The notes under the pieces are model-generated. The model was given only the letters and a program-made list of their open reading frames with translations, made no database searches and was not told where the DNA came from. A DNA stretch of 12,542 nt, taken from assembly GCA_001818435.1 (NCBI GenBank), contig MHKO01000050.1:799-13340 (forward strand), in the 5' to 3' direction. Origin of the DNA: Candidatus Komeilibacteria bacterium RIFCSPLOWO2_02_FULL_48_11. Lineage in GTDB: Bacteria > Patescibacteriota > Patescibacteriia > UBA2169. This document shows positions 1-6,848 of the stretch, piece after piece. The first letter of the stretch is position 1; the number at the start of each line of letters is the position of its first letter. The translations under genes were made by a program, and so were the position numbers.

Positions 1-851
1 AAAACAAAACCCAGTTCCTCGGCAATAATGGCAAAAAGCGAATCCCCGGTAACTTCAGGCAGATACAGGAACTTCTGGCGCGAATGTCCCAAGCCCACTC
101 CGAAAATGCCGCCCGAACCAATGGCGTACAAGGCCTGGGTGATGTGATAGCCCGCGCCTTGCGGGTCAAGCCAGGGATTTAAAAAAGAAGTAACGCGCTC
201 CAGGCGATAAGGCGCGAGCTTAATGGCCAGAGCCAGCAAAGCCAGGCCAGACAAAATTATGGCCGCGAAATGCTTGGGGTGCGCCCCGCCGATGAAATAC
301 AGCACCAGGCCAATCCAGCAAATCACCAGCAAAGTTCCCAAATCCGGCTGTTTGATGATTAGGATGAAGAGCACGGCCAGCAGCCCCAGAAACGGCAAAA
401 CGCCGGTTTTAAAATTGCGCATTACGGCCTCGCCCCGCTCGGTGAACCAGGCCGCCAGATAAAGAATCAAAGACAGCTTTACCAGTTCCGCGGGCTGGAA
501 ACTGCGGAAAAAATAAAAATCCAGCCAGCGCCGCGCCCCATAACCGCCCACGCCGATGCCGGGCACAAAAACCAGAACCAGCAAAAAGAGGCTCAAGAGA
601 AAAAGGGGAAAAGAATATTTCTGCCAGCGATGGTAATCGGCGCGATAGCAAAAATAAAAAGCCACCAGCCCGACAACCAAAGCCACCAGCTGGCGCTTGA
701 TGTAAAATCCGCCATCCCCGAAACGGTTAAAACCCACGGCCACCGAAGCCGAAGAAAGCATAATCAGGCCGAAAAGAAGAATAAGTCCCACGACAATGAG
801 AAGCGTGGTGTCAGGACGATTTAAGTTTGAGCGAGATTTAAATATGGCCAT
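1..851 (-). CDS. ftsW: FtsW, SEDS-family septal peptidoglycan glycosyltransferase (partial, C-terminus outside window)
   Basis: SEDS polytopic membrane protein that polymerises lipid II into glycan strands at the division septum with a partner class B PBP. The reading frame opens at an ATG at 851-849 and stays open to the left edge (283 codons; full FtsW is usually about 370-400). Hydrophobic segments start near residues 16-36, 53-70 and 80-97. Family motifs follow: GVGGYGARRWLDF (100-112) with FQPAELVKL (118-126), KQPDLGTLLV (167-176), FLNPWLDPQGAGYHI (223-237), GSGGIFGVGLG (245-255) and LPEVTGDSLFAIIAEELG (264-281). D270 in the last motif is probably the essential SEDS aspartate (inferred by alignment from memory). 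No Shine-Dalgarno is seen. It lies downstream of murD, the usual dcw order, but a 353-base repeat-filled gap separates them. RodA is the alternative; the murD/mraY context favours FtsW. Confidence 0.93.
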   Translation of the reverse strand, partial: MAIFKSRSNLNRPDTTLLIVVGLILLFGLIMLSSASVAVGFNRFGDGGFYIKRQLVALVVGLVAFYFCYRADYHRWQKYSFPLFLLSLFLLVLVFVPGIGVGGYGARRWLDFYFFRSFQPAELVKLSLILYLAAWFTERGEAVMRNFKTGVLPFLGLLAVLFILIIKQPDLGTLLVICWIGLVLYFIGGAHPKHFAAIILSGLALLALAIKLAPYRLERVTSFLNPWLDPQGAGYHITQALYAIGSGGIFGVGLGHSRQKFLYLPEVTGDSLFAIIAEELGFV

Positions 852-863
852 ATAAATTCATTT

Positions 864-984
864 TGTCATCCCGAACCCCAATAGAGGATCTCCTCGGCCT
901 GCCAAATTACTGGAGATTTACAAGTCTATTGGCTATCAAAGTCCTTGGTGATTTATTGGGTTCATTCAAGGCCTCGAGATGACA
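864..984. repeat. Palindromic repeat family C, copy 1
   Basis: The element starts with TGTCATCCCGA and ends with the near-complement CTCGAGATGACA, giving terminal inverted repeats. An internal GAGGATCTCCTC (about 885-896) is itself palindromic and resembles a motif in copy 2 (8610-8848). The middle (about 905-970) looks unique and unstructured. Its right terminus overlaps the first bases of the family A element that follows. With that element it fills the whole gap between ftsW and murD. No ORF here looks real. Confidence 0.7.
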
Positions 985-1190
985 AAAGGTCAAACCCGTC
1001 ATCCTGAGCGAAACAGAGTTGAAGTCGGCCAAAGGCCGACCGAACCATCCTTTGGAGGGAGCCTCTGGCTGGGATCTCAGGATTAAGTCTGAGATTCTTC
1101 GGCTTCGCCTCAGAATGACGTGCGTATTTAAGCATTTGGCATTGATTTGCCTGCCCGCCTCTGGAGGGAACTTTGGATTTTGACATTTGG
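978..1190. repeat. Palindromic repeat family A, copy 1 (with hairpin insert)
   Basis: Two blocks are identical to a second copy near pilC: 978-1010 equals 6698-6730 (33 bases) and 1072-1131 equals 6739-6798 (60 bases). The ends GTCATCCTGAGCG and CGCCTCAGAATGAC are imperfect inverted repeats, and GATCTCAG / CTGAGATT pair inside. Between the blocks this copy carries about 61 bases where the other has 8. The right flank (1132-1190), ending TTTTGACATTTGG, is also partly shared with the other copy but is interrupted by a short GC-rich hairpin (CCCGCC TCT GGAGGG, 1154-1168). The element ends close to the murD stop codon. Confidence 0.85.
1024..1070. repeat. Triple hairpin insert inside repeat A copy 1
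   Basis: Three back-to-back hairpins with three-base loops: GTCGGCC-AAA-GGCCGAC (1024-1040, perfect 7-bp stem), CCATCC-TTT-GGAGGG (1045-1059, one A-G mismatch) and AGCC-TCT-GGCT (1060-1070, perfect 4-bp stem). The first two correspond in order, loop size and mismatch position to hairpins inside the family B repeats (4748-4779 and 9922-9953), with different but compensated stem bases. The equivalent site in repeat A copy 2 lacks them. Confidence 0.75.
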
Positions 1191-1204
1191 ATTTCTTAAA
1201 AAGA

Positions 1205-2590
1205 TTATTTTAATTTCCTTACTGCCCGATTGAATTCCTCTCCTCTCTCAAACTCATGATTCCACAAATTAAAACTGGCTGCAGCCGGAGAAAGCAGAAT
1301 TACGTCCCCGGGAGCTGATAAATCAAAAGCTTCGCGCACCGCGCTCCCAAGATTAGTATAATTCAAATGGATGTTTTTAAAATCTTTAAGCGACAAAGAC
1401 ATCTTGTCGCTGGCATTGCCTTTCAAGAGCCAGACCTCATGACAATACTTTTTTACGCCTTGAGCCCAGTCTTTATAATCCAGTTTTTTATCCGCCCCGC
1501 CGGCAATCAATAAAATCCGCTGTCCGTCTGTCCCAAAGCGCTTGAGCGCCGCCAGGCTCGCCACCGGCGTGGTGGCCGTGGTGTCGTTGACAAAAGTGAC
1601 GCCGTTTTTTTGGCCAACAATTTCCTGCCGACCGGAGAGCTGTAAAGGTTTTTTTATGACGGACTTAATCAATGTATCCGGAACACCAAGCGCTTTGGCC
1701 GCAGTCACGGCCGCTAAAACATTTTCCAAATTATGCTCCCCAGCCAAAGCCACATCACTGGTTTTGCAGATGGGAGCGACTTTTTTATCTTTTCTAAAAT
1801 AGATAAGGCCATGGCGCGCAAAAGCGCCGCTCTTTTTGTGGTCAATTTTTCCAAAAAACAAAACCTCGCCTTTTGATATCTTGCCCCAGGCGCGCAGGAC
1901 TTTGTCGTCAGCGTTCAAAATTAAAATATCATCCAATTTTTGGAAACGGAAAATTTCTTTTTTTGATTTGTAATAATCGGCCAGGGATTTATAGCGGTTA
2001 AGATGATCTGGATATAAATTAGTAATCACAGCCAAATGCGGCGCGACTTTAATAGCTTCAAGACCTTCCAACTGCCACGAGGAAAGCTCCAACACCACGG
2101 TACTGTCCGGTTTTAATTTATCAACCACATCAAGCATGGCCTGAGTCCGGATATTGCCAGCCACTATAGCACGCTTGTCTTGTGCTTTGAGTAAAGCGCC
2201 AATCAACGCCGTTGTCGTGGATTTGCCGCGCGTGCCAGTAATGCCGATAATTTTTGCCTGACAGTGGTCAAAAAAAAGCGTGGCCTCGTTCACCACGGGC
2301 TTGTTTAACTTTTTCGCCAGTTTGATATAAGGCGATTCTTTAGGCACTCCGGGATTTTGGACAACAATATCAGCCCAGTGCACGTCCTGCTCGCGGTGTT
2401 CTCCTAAAACATACTTGATTCCCTGGCAACATTTTAATTTATCCAAAGACGACTTGAGCACCGTTCTCGACTTCAAGTCGCTGACAATCAACTTGGCTCC
2501 TTGCTTATAAAGCCAGCAAGCCGTAGCCACTCCCCCGCCATGCAGACCCAATCCGAGCAGTAATACTTTTTTGCCTTTGATTTCAATCAT
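1205..2590 (-). CDS. murD: UDP-N-acetylmuramoyl-L-alanine:D-glutamate ligase MurD
   Basis: Cytoplasmic Mur ligase that adds D-glutamate to UDP-MurNAc-L-Ala using ATP. The 461 residues match the usual MurD length. The N-terminal Rossmann-like domain has LLLGLGLHGGGVA (10-22). The ATP-binding central domain has GITGTRGKSTT (116-126), ELSSWQLE (168-175) and NLYPDHLNRY (191-200); K210 is the likely carbamylated lysine. GEHNLENVLAA (284-294) and FVNDTTATTP (333-342) lead into the C-terminal domain with LIAGGADKKLDY (361-372) and LLSPAAASFNLW (432-443). The ATG at 2590 overlaps the TGA of the preceding Bro-N gene (ATGA), with AAAGG seven bases upstream of the start, so translation is probably coupled. 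MurC, MurE and MurF are less likely given length and the LSPAAASF...FERGEEF ending. Confidence 0.97.
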   Translation of the reverse strand: MIEIKGKKVLLLGLGLHGGGVATACWLYKQGAKLIVSDLKSRTVLKSSLDKLKCCQGIKYVLGEHREQDVHWADIVVQNPGVPKESPYIKLAKKLNKPVVNEATLFFDHCQAKIIGITGTRGKSTTTALIGALLKAQDKRAIVAGNIRTQAMLDVVDKLKPDSTVVLELSSWQLEGLEAIKVAPHLAVITNLYPDHLNRYKSLADYYKSKKEIFRFQKLDDILILNADDKVLRAWGKISKGEVLFFGKIDHKKSGAFARHGLIYFRKDKKVAPICKTSDVALAGEHNLENVLAAVTAAKALGVPDTLIKSVIKKPLQLSGRQEIVGQKNGVTFVNDTTATTPVASLAALKRFGTDGQRILLIAGGADKKLDYKDWAQGVKKYCHEVWLLKGNASDKMSLSLKDFKNIHLNYTNLGSAVREAFDLSAPGDVILLSPAAASFNLWNHEFERGEEFNRAVRKLK

Positions 2591-3081
2591 GTTATTGCCT
2601 TTCTATCCCGTATCTTTGGCAAGTAATTTTTGCTGGTTGAGACTTTTTTCCCGCTTTTTCTTTCCAGATCTGCGCGCGCCTTGCCAGCCACGCTTCCGCC
2701 CGCTTGAGCGGCCAGTTCCGGGTCTTCAATCTCTTTTATGCGCTCATAGCCGACTCTAGCCAGCCAGCGCTTGAACGGCTCGGCCTTTGGCGAGGGAATT
2801 GACTGGATTATGCGAAAAATACCTTCAGTATTGGCGCAATTCATCATTTGTTTACCGCCTTTGGTGGGAATTTCAAGGGTATGGACAAACTGTCCATACC
2901 CTTCGGATAGGGCTGTGTCGCGACGACGCATTTTATTGATATAATCTTTCACATTGGCGCTATCAATAAGCGCTAAAACCACATCCTCCACCACAAACCA
3001 CCATTCATTATTATGAATGGTTTTTCGGATTTCCTTTTTCTGAAAAATGGCGATTTTTGTGGTTATGATTTCTTTGTTCAT
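2587..3081 (-). CDS. Bro-N domain protein (phage antirepressor / DinD-like)
   Basis: A 164-residue protein with a BRO family N-terminal domain, a fold known from baculovirus Bro proteins, phage antirepressors and the DinD group, generally thought to bind DNA. Seen in the sequence: IRKTIHNNEWWFVVEDVVLAL (18-38) with the typical WWFVVEDV core, then MRRRDTAL (51-58), a TKGGKQMMNCANTEGIFRII stretch (73-92) and the IPSPKAEPFKRWLARVGYERI ending of the domain (95-115). The tail, rich in Ala, Lys and Arg (about 122-164), includes ERKSGKKVSTSKNYLP and resembles tails of DinD-like proteins. It sits between mraY (67 bases upstream) and murD (4-base overlap), an odd place for a regulator. No separate strong promoter is evident. 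Domain call is confident; function and target are unknown. Confidence 0.85.
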   Translation of the reverse strand: MNKEIITTKIAIFQKKEIRKTIHNNEWWFVVEDVVLALIDSANVKDYINKMRRRDTALSEGYGQFVHTLEIPTKGGKQMMNCANTEGIFRIIQSIPSPKAEPFKRWLARVGYERIKEIEDPELAAQAGGSVAGKARADLERKSGKKVSTSKNYLPKIRDRKAIT

Positions 3082-3148
3082 ATTGGTTGCACCGCCTTTT
3101 TTTATTGTAAAATTCTTTCAAATATTTTGTATATTTCGCGTTGCCCTT

Positions 3149-4207
3149 TTAGAAAAACGATTTATCAACCAGAAACAAAACTAAACCCGCCACTGCAGTG
3201 ACGCCGGCAATCACCCAAAAGCGCATGACGATTTTGGGCTCGCTCCAGCCAATGGCCTCCAGATGATGATGAATGGGCGTTGATTGCCAGATTTTTTTGT
3301 GACGGAATTTTTTGGATAAATTCTGGATAATGACTGAAGCGGACTCAACTACCAACAATAGGCCAATAACCGGCAAGAACAAAGCGGTGTTAGTGAGCAT
3401 GGCAATGACGCCCAAAGTCACGCCCAAACCCATGGCCCCGGTGTCGCCCATAAAAAATCTGGCCGGATTGATGTTGAACCAGAGGAAAGCAAGTAAAGCT
3501 CCGACAATCACGCTGCAGAAAGTAGCCAACTCTAATCGACCGCTAATAAAAGCCATGGCTCCAAAAGCGGCAAAAGCGGAGAGAAGCATGCCTCCGGCCA
3601 AGCCGTCCAAGCCATCGGCTTCATTCACGGAAAAAGCCGTGGCCACAATTATGAATATGAAAATCGGAACATAGAGCCAACCCACCTGAAAATCGCCCAC
3701 AAACGGCACGTGCAGTAAATCCCAGTCCAGCTTAAAGAAAAACCACCATGAACCAATCGCGGCAATAATCGTGTAAATCAACAACCGGTGCCACAGGCGC
3801 AATCCGCCCTTGAATATCCCCTGCCCGCGAACGTTCAGCCAATCATCCGCCAAGCCGACCAAAGACGAGGCGACTAGAGCGCCCAAAGGCAACAACGTTT
3901 CGGCGCGGGTAAGAAAATTCAGGCGCGCGAGCGAGGAAACGGGAAAAAATTTGGCAATGTAAAAAAACAGTAAAGCCAAAAATAATACCGCCACCCAAAT
4001 AATAATACCACCCATGGTTGGGGTGCCTGATTTGGCACGATGCAGTTTGGAAAAAACCGGAGCCAGCGTTGAATCGCGGATGGTCTTGCCTAATTTGTGC
4101 TTATAAAGAAAGTGCGTAACAATGGGAGTAATGGCAAAAGCCAGTAAAAAGGCCAGAGTTGTCAGCAAAAAAATTTTGATGACTGGAAAGAGTGTAGTTG
4201 TTTCCAT
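3149..4207 (-). CDS. mraY: Phospho-N-acetylmuramoyl-pentapeptide-transferase MraY
   Basis: Integral membrane enzyme that transfers phospho-MurNAc-pentapeptide to undecaprenyl phosphate, forming lipid I. The 352 residues are of family length with about ten hydrophobic segments. Diagnostic motifs: KLHRAKSGTPTMGG (54-67), DDWLN (121-125, the Mg-binding aspartates), NEADGLDGLAGG (195-206), FFMGDTGAMGLG (251-262, D255) and TPIHHHLE (310-317). The ATG at 4207 lies seven bases after the stop of the small membrane-protein gene, so the two are surely co-transcribed. No Shine-Dalgarno precedes it. The next gene, Bro-N, begins 67 bases after the mraY stop. Confidence 0.97.
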   Translation of the reverse strand: METTTLFPVIKIFLLTTLAFLLAFAITPIVTHFLYKHKLGKTIRDSTLAPVFSKLHRAKSGTPTMGGIIIWVAVLFLALLFFYIAKFFPVSSLARLNFLTRAETLLPLGALVASSLVGLADDWLNVRGQGIFKGGLRLWHRLLIYTIIAAIGSWWFFFKLDWDLLHVPFVGDFQVGWLYVPIFIFIIVATAFSVNEADGLDGLAGGMLLSAFAAFGAMAFISGRLELATFCSVIVGALLAFLWFNINPARFFMGDTGAMGLGVTLGVIAMLTNTALFLPVIGLLLVVESASVIIQNLSKKFRHKKIWQSTPIHHHLEAIGWSEPKIVMRFWVIAGVTAVAGLVLFLVDKSFF

Positions 4208-4214
4208 GAAATGG

Positions 4215-4565
4215 TTAAGATAAGCTCTTTAAAACCGCCAAGACCAGAGCGGCCATTAATATCACTTCCAAAAGAGCCGTCAAGGCCCACCACAGCGCCT
4301 GCCACAGAGAATGGTTTTTGAACATGACCGCGCCCACAGCCGCGTTAACGGCCAGAATAATAGCGCTAATGGCGGCGAACAAAAAAAGGTCATACCTTGG
4401 CCCAAATCTGTCAAAACCGAAATAAACCGTGTAATGGAGAGGGATGTAATCCGGAGAAATCCGGTAGCGCCAGATGGTGAATACCCACAACAATGCCAGC
4501 CCTAAAAAACTCAATAAGCTGAAAACTCGGGCGACTTTGGTATTGATTCCTAAACTGCTAAACAT
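4215..4565 (-). CDS. Small three-helix membrane protein of unknown function
   Basis: Not a family I can name with certainty. The 116 residues contain three hydrophobic helices (about 13-31, 59-81 and 90-112). A short extracytoplasmic-type motif SPDYIPLHYTVYFGFDRFGP (37-56) lies between helices 1 and 2 and resembles the PLHY/YFGID motif of DUF1648-like small proteins. It is the first gene of the minus-strand operon, ending seven bases before mraY, so a role at the envelope is a fair guess. An upstream TTG at 4580 would add five residues, but the best promoter would start transcription at 4565, so I chose the ATG there. Confidence 0.8.
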   Translation of the reverse strand: MFSSLGINTKVARVFSLLSFLGLALLWVFTIWRYRISPDYIPLHYTVYFGFDRFGPRYDLFLFAAISAIILAVNAAVGAVMFKNHSLWQALWWALTALLEVILMAALVLAVLKSLS

Positions 4566-4571
4566 AGCTCT

Positions 4572-4600
4572 ATGATACAACTTTTTTACCCATCTGTCCA
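4572..4600 (-). promoter_or_regulatory. Sigma70-like promoter of the mraY-murD operon, predicted leaderless
   Basis: Reading the minus strand, TGGACA (4600-4595) is followed by a 17-base spacer and TATCAT (4577-4572). Six bases later comes the ATG at 4565. A start site at the usual seventh base past the -10 box falls on the A of that ATG, so the mRNA would have no 5' leader. This agrees with the lack of any Shine-Dalgarno. Inferred from consensus matching only. Confidence 0.6.
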
Positions 4601-4619
4601 GCGCGGACTTATTGCCGCC

Positions 4620-4649
4620 TTGGCGTGATTGCCATTTATCTGGTATAAT
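4620..4649 (+). promoter_or_regulatory. Sigma70-like promoter reading toward pilB
   Basis: TTGGCG (4620-4625), an 18-base spacer and a perfect TATAAT (4644-4649) preceded by TGG, which fits an extended -10. It is back-to-back with the minus-strand promoter, with 19 bases between the two -35 boxes. Transcription would start near 4656 and run through repeat B copy 1, giving a leader of about 240 bases before pilB that could fold into a long hairpin. Confidence 0.55.
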
Positions 4650-4714
4650 TAAACCCAGTAAAGCGATGCGAATCTACGAATGCATGCGAATTATGCGAAA
4701 AACTCAAACTTTCT

Positions 4715-4845
4715 GTCATTGCGAGCGAAGCCAGCAGGCGTAGCGAAGCCAGCCAGAGGCTGGCCACCCTTTGGGCGGCAATCCCAGAATTTAATTTCGG
4801 GATTGCCGCGTCGCTCGCAGAGTACTGCTCGCTCCTCGCAATGAC
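4715..4845. repeat. Palindromic repeat family B, copy 1
   Basis: Terminal inverted repeats GTCATTGCGAGCG and CTCGCAATGAC bound the element. It shares a 44-base identical block (4742-4785) with copy 2 (9916-9959). Inside are hairpins GCCAGCC-AGA-GGCTGGC (4748-4764), GCCACCC-TTT-GGGCGGC (4763-4779, one A-C mismatch), GGCAATCCC...GGGATTGCC (4777-4807) and GCAG-AGTA-CTGC (4817-4828). Pairing continues into the flanks: ATTATGCGAAAAA-like sequence near 4690-4702 faces TTTTTCGCATGAT near 4854, and AGCGAT (4662-4667) faces ATCGCT (4882-4887). The palindrome thus spans about 225 bases between the divergent operons. Confidence 0.88.
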
Positions 4846-4846
4846 A

Positions 4847-4875
4847 TTCGCATTTTTCGCATGATTTGGTATTAA
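4847..4875 (+). promoter_or_regulatory. Possible second, proximal promoter for pilB
   Basis: TTCGCA (4847-4852), a 17-base spacer and TATTAA (4870-4875) preceded by TGG. A start near 4882 would leave a leader of about 14 bases before the pilB ATG. The -35 is weak. The TGGTATTAATTTA sequence here echoes TGGTATAATTAAA at the upstream promoter (4641-4653). Confidence 0.35.
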
Positions 4876-4895
4876 TTTAGTATCGCTAAAACAAA

Positions 4896-6653
4896 ATGCT
4901 GTCGGACAAAAAAATAAAAGCCATACTCCTGGCCAACAAAATTCTTGAGCCCGCTGACGTTGAGAAGTATTCAGCCCAGGCTGAAGAGAAGGGCGCCACT
5001 TTAGAAAAATTCTTATTAACCTCCAATTTAATAAGCGAGGATATTTTGTATAATGCGGCCGCGGCTTTCTATAACCTGCCTTTTGTCAATTTAAAAAACA
5101 CCGCCATAGACAAGGAGGTTCTATTCCTGATTCCCGAGCCCGTGGCCTCTAAATATGAAATTCTGGCTTTTGCCAAGGATGGCCAATCCCTGTCTTTGGC
5201 CCTGACTGACCCGGATGACGTTCAAACAATTGAGTTCATAAAACGGAAGGCGCAGCTGCCCCTGAAGCTTTTTATCACCACCCCTGGGGCCATTAACGAT
5301 TCGGTTAAGCAATACCACCAAAACCTGGAGGATGAGCTCTCCAGCATCCGCACCAAAACCGGCGGCAAGCTGGCCGCGGAAGTGAGTAAAGAAGAAACGA
5401 AAAACGGCTCTAAACTTCAAGATTTGGCCAAAGACTTGCCGGTTATCCGGGTGGTTGATACTTTGCTGGAATACGCTATTTTTGAAGGCGCTTCCGACAT
5501 TCACATTGAGTCCCTGGAAAAAACGGTGCTCATCCGCTACCGCGTTGACGGCATTTTGCGGGACGTCATGGATTTGCCCAAAAGCCTGCAGGATGGCCTG
5601 GTGGCGCGCATAAAAATTCTCTCCAATTTAAAAATTGACGAGCACCGCCTGCCCCAGGACGGCCGCTTTAAGATTGAAAACAAAGATTACAAAATTTCTT
5701 TCCGCGTTTCCATTATCCCGGTTTATGACGGCGAAAAAGTGGTCATGCGGCTTTTAGATGAAGGCAAAAAGATTTTAACTCTGGAACAGCTGGGCCTTCA
5801 GCCCAAAGTGCTGGACTCTGTTAAAGCCGACCTCTCTAAGCCCAATGGCATAATTCTGGTTACCGGCCCGACCGGCTCGGGTAAAACCACAACTTTATAT
5901 ACCATGATGGACATTCTCAATAAACCCGGAGTTAATATCTCCACTATTGAAGACCCGATTGAATACCGCATGCCGCGAATTAACCAAAGCCAGGTCAACC
6001 CAAAAATCGGCTTTACTTTCGCCATGGGCTTGCGCGCCCTTCTCCGCCAGGACCCGAACATCATCATGGTCGGCGAAATCCGCGACCGTGAAACCGCCGG
6101 CATCGCGGTCAACGCGGCCATGACCGGGCATTTGGTGCTTTCCACGCTGCACACCAACGACGCGCCCACGGCTCTGCCGCGGCTTTTGGATATGGGCATT
6201 GAGCCGTTTCTGGTTTCGTCAACCACCAACATGATTATGGCCCAGCGCCTGGTGCGCAAAATTTGCCAGAACTGCATCACCAGCTACACGATCAAAAAAG
6301 AGGAAGCGGCCCAAATCGAAAAAGATCACGGCATTAACATCGCCGAAATCAGCCAAGCCATGTCCCAAGCCAAAGCCGTCAGCAAGACGGAAGATTTTTC
6401 CTCAATTCTCTTTTTTAAAGGCAAAGGCTGCAACAAATGCGGCCGCAACGGCTACAAAGGACGGATTGGCATTTACGAAGTTCTGCCTATGACCGAAGAG
6501 ATAAAAAACCTGGTTAATACCCGCGCCGATTCAAACGCCATCCGCGCCAAAGCCCGCGGTCAAGGCATGATTACCATGCTGGAGGACGGCTTTTTGAAAG
6601 CCAAAGCCGGCGTAACCACGATTGAGGAGATATTGAGAGTGACTAAAGAGTAA
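4896..6653 (+). CDS. pilB: Type IV pilus assembly ATPase PilB (GspE/PulE family)
   Basis: Cytoplasmic hexameric ATPase that powers pilus extension. The 585 residues have an N-terminal T2SSE-N/MshEN-like domain (about 1-145), a charged linker (about 150-178) and the secretion ATPase core. Motifs in order: Walker A GPTGSGKTT (324-332), Asp box STIEDPIEY (349-357), Walker B region RQDPNIIMVGEIRD (384-397) and His box TGHLVLSTLHTND (410-422). Two CxxC pairs (C457/C460 and C512/C515) form the zinc-binding site typical of PilB/GspE and absent from PilT, so it is an extension ATPase. The ATG at 4896 has only AT-rich sequence before it and no Shine-Dalgarno. It leads the plus-strand cluster; pilC follows after a repeat. 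GspE is the alternative; pilM nearby favours PilB. Confidence 0.96.
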   Translation: MLSDKKIKAILLANKILEPADVEKYSAQAEEKGATLEKFLLTSNLISEDILYNAAAAFYNLPFVNLKNTAIDKEVLFLIPEPVASKYEILAFAKDGQSLSLALTDPDDVQTIEFIKRKAQLPLKLFITTPGAINDSVKQYHQNLEDELSSIRTKTGGKLAAEVSKEETKNGSKLQDLAKDLPVIRVVDTLLEYAIFEGASDIHIESLEKTVLIRYRVDGILRDVMDLPKSLQDGLVARIKILSNLKIDEHRLPQDGRFKIENKDYKISFRVSIIPVYDGEKVVMRLLDEGKKILTLEQLGLQPKVLDSVKADLSKPNGIILVTGPTGSGKTTTLYTMMDILNKPGVNISTIEDPIEYRMPRINQSQVNPKIGFTFAMGLRALLRQDPNIIMVGEIRDRETAGIAVNAAMTGHLVLSTLHTNDAPTALPRLLDMGIEPFLVSSTTNMIMAQRLVRKICQNCITSYTIKKEEAAQIEKDHGINIAEISQAMSQAKAVSKTEDFSSILFFKGKGCNKCGRNGYKGRIGIYEVLPMTEEIKNLVNTRADSNAIRAKARGQGMITMLEDGFLKAKAGVTTIEEILRVTKE

Positions 6654-6840
6654 TGTCAAATTTCAAAGCTCAAATGCCAAATGAATGTCAAAACCCTGAT
6701 GACAAAAGGTCAAACCCGTCATCCTGAGCGCCAGCGAAGGATCTCAGGATTAAGTCTGAGATTCTTCGGCTTCGCCTCAGAATGACGTGCGTATTTAAAC
6801 ATTTAACATTCATTTGAATTTTGGATTTTGACATTTGTCA
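6653..6840. repeat. Palindromic repeat family A, copy 2, with inverted flanks
   Basis: The core (6698-6798) matches copy 1 in two blocks of 33 and 60 identical bases but has only CCAGCGAA (6731-6738) where copy 1 holds its hairpin insert. It therefore looks like the unoccupied form. The flanks also pair: ATGTCAAA...TCAAATG on the left (6653-6692) is roughly complementary to CATTTGAATTTTGGATTTTG plus ACATT on the right (6801-6835). It fills the 195-base gap between pilB and pilC and ends a few bases before the pilC start codon. Confidence 0.85.
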
Positions 6841-6848
6841 TTTCATTT

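Noticed and set aside
962..1186. Minus-strand ORF of 74 codons across repeat A copy 1
   Set aside because: It is entirely repeat sequence; the translated HSEAKPKNLRLNPE-type string reflects the palindrome, with no domain and no start signal.
1180..1208. TTGACA-17-GATTAT on the plus strand, an antisense promoter into murD
   Set aside because: A good consensus match, but TTTTGACATTTG is part of the dispersed repeat flank (also at 6825-6838 without a -10), so it is likely chance.
4666..4743. Possible 25-codon leader peptide ORF upstream of pilB (starting ATG CGA ATC)
   Set aside because: It runs into the repeat, has no Shine-Dalgarno and encodes nothing recognisable.
5798..6280. Long minus-strand ORF opposite pilB
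   Set aside because: Antisense shadow of the highly conserved ATPase core; no coding features of its own.
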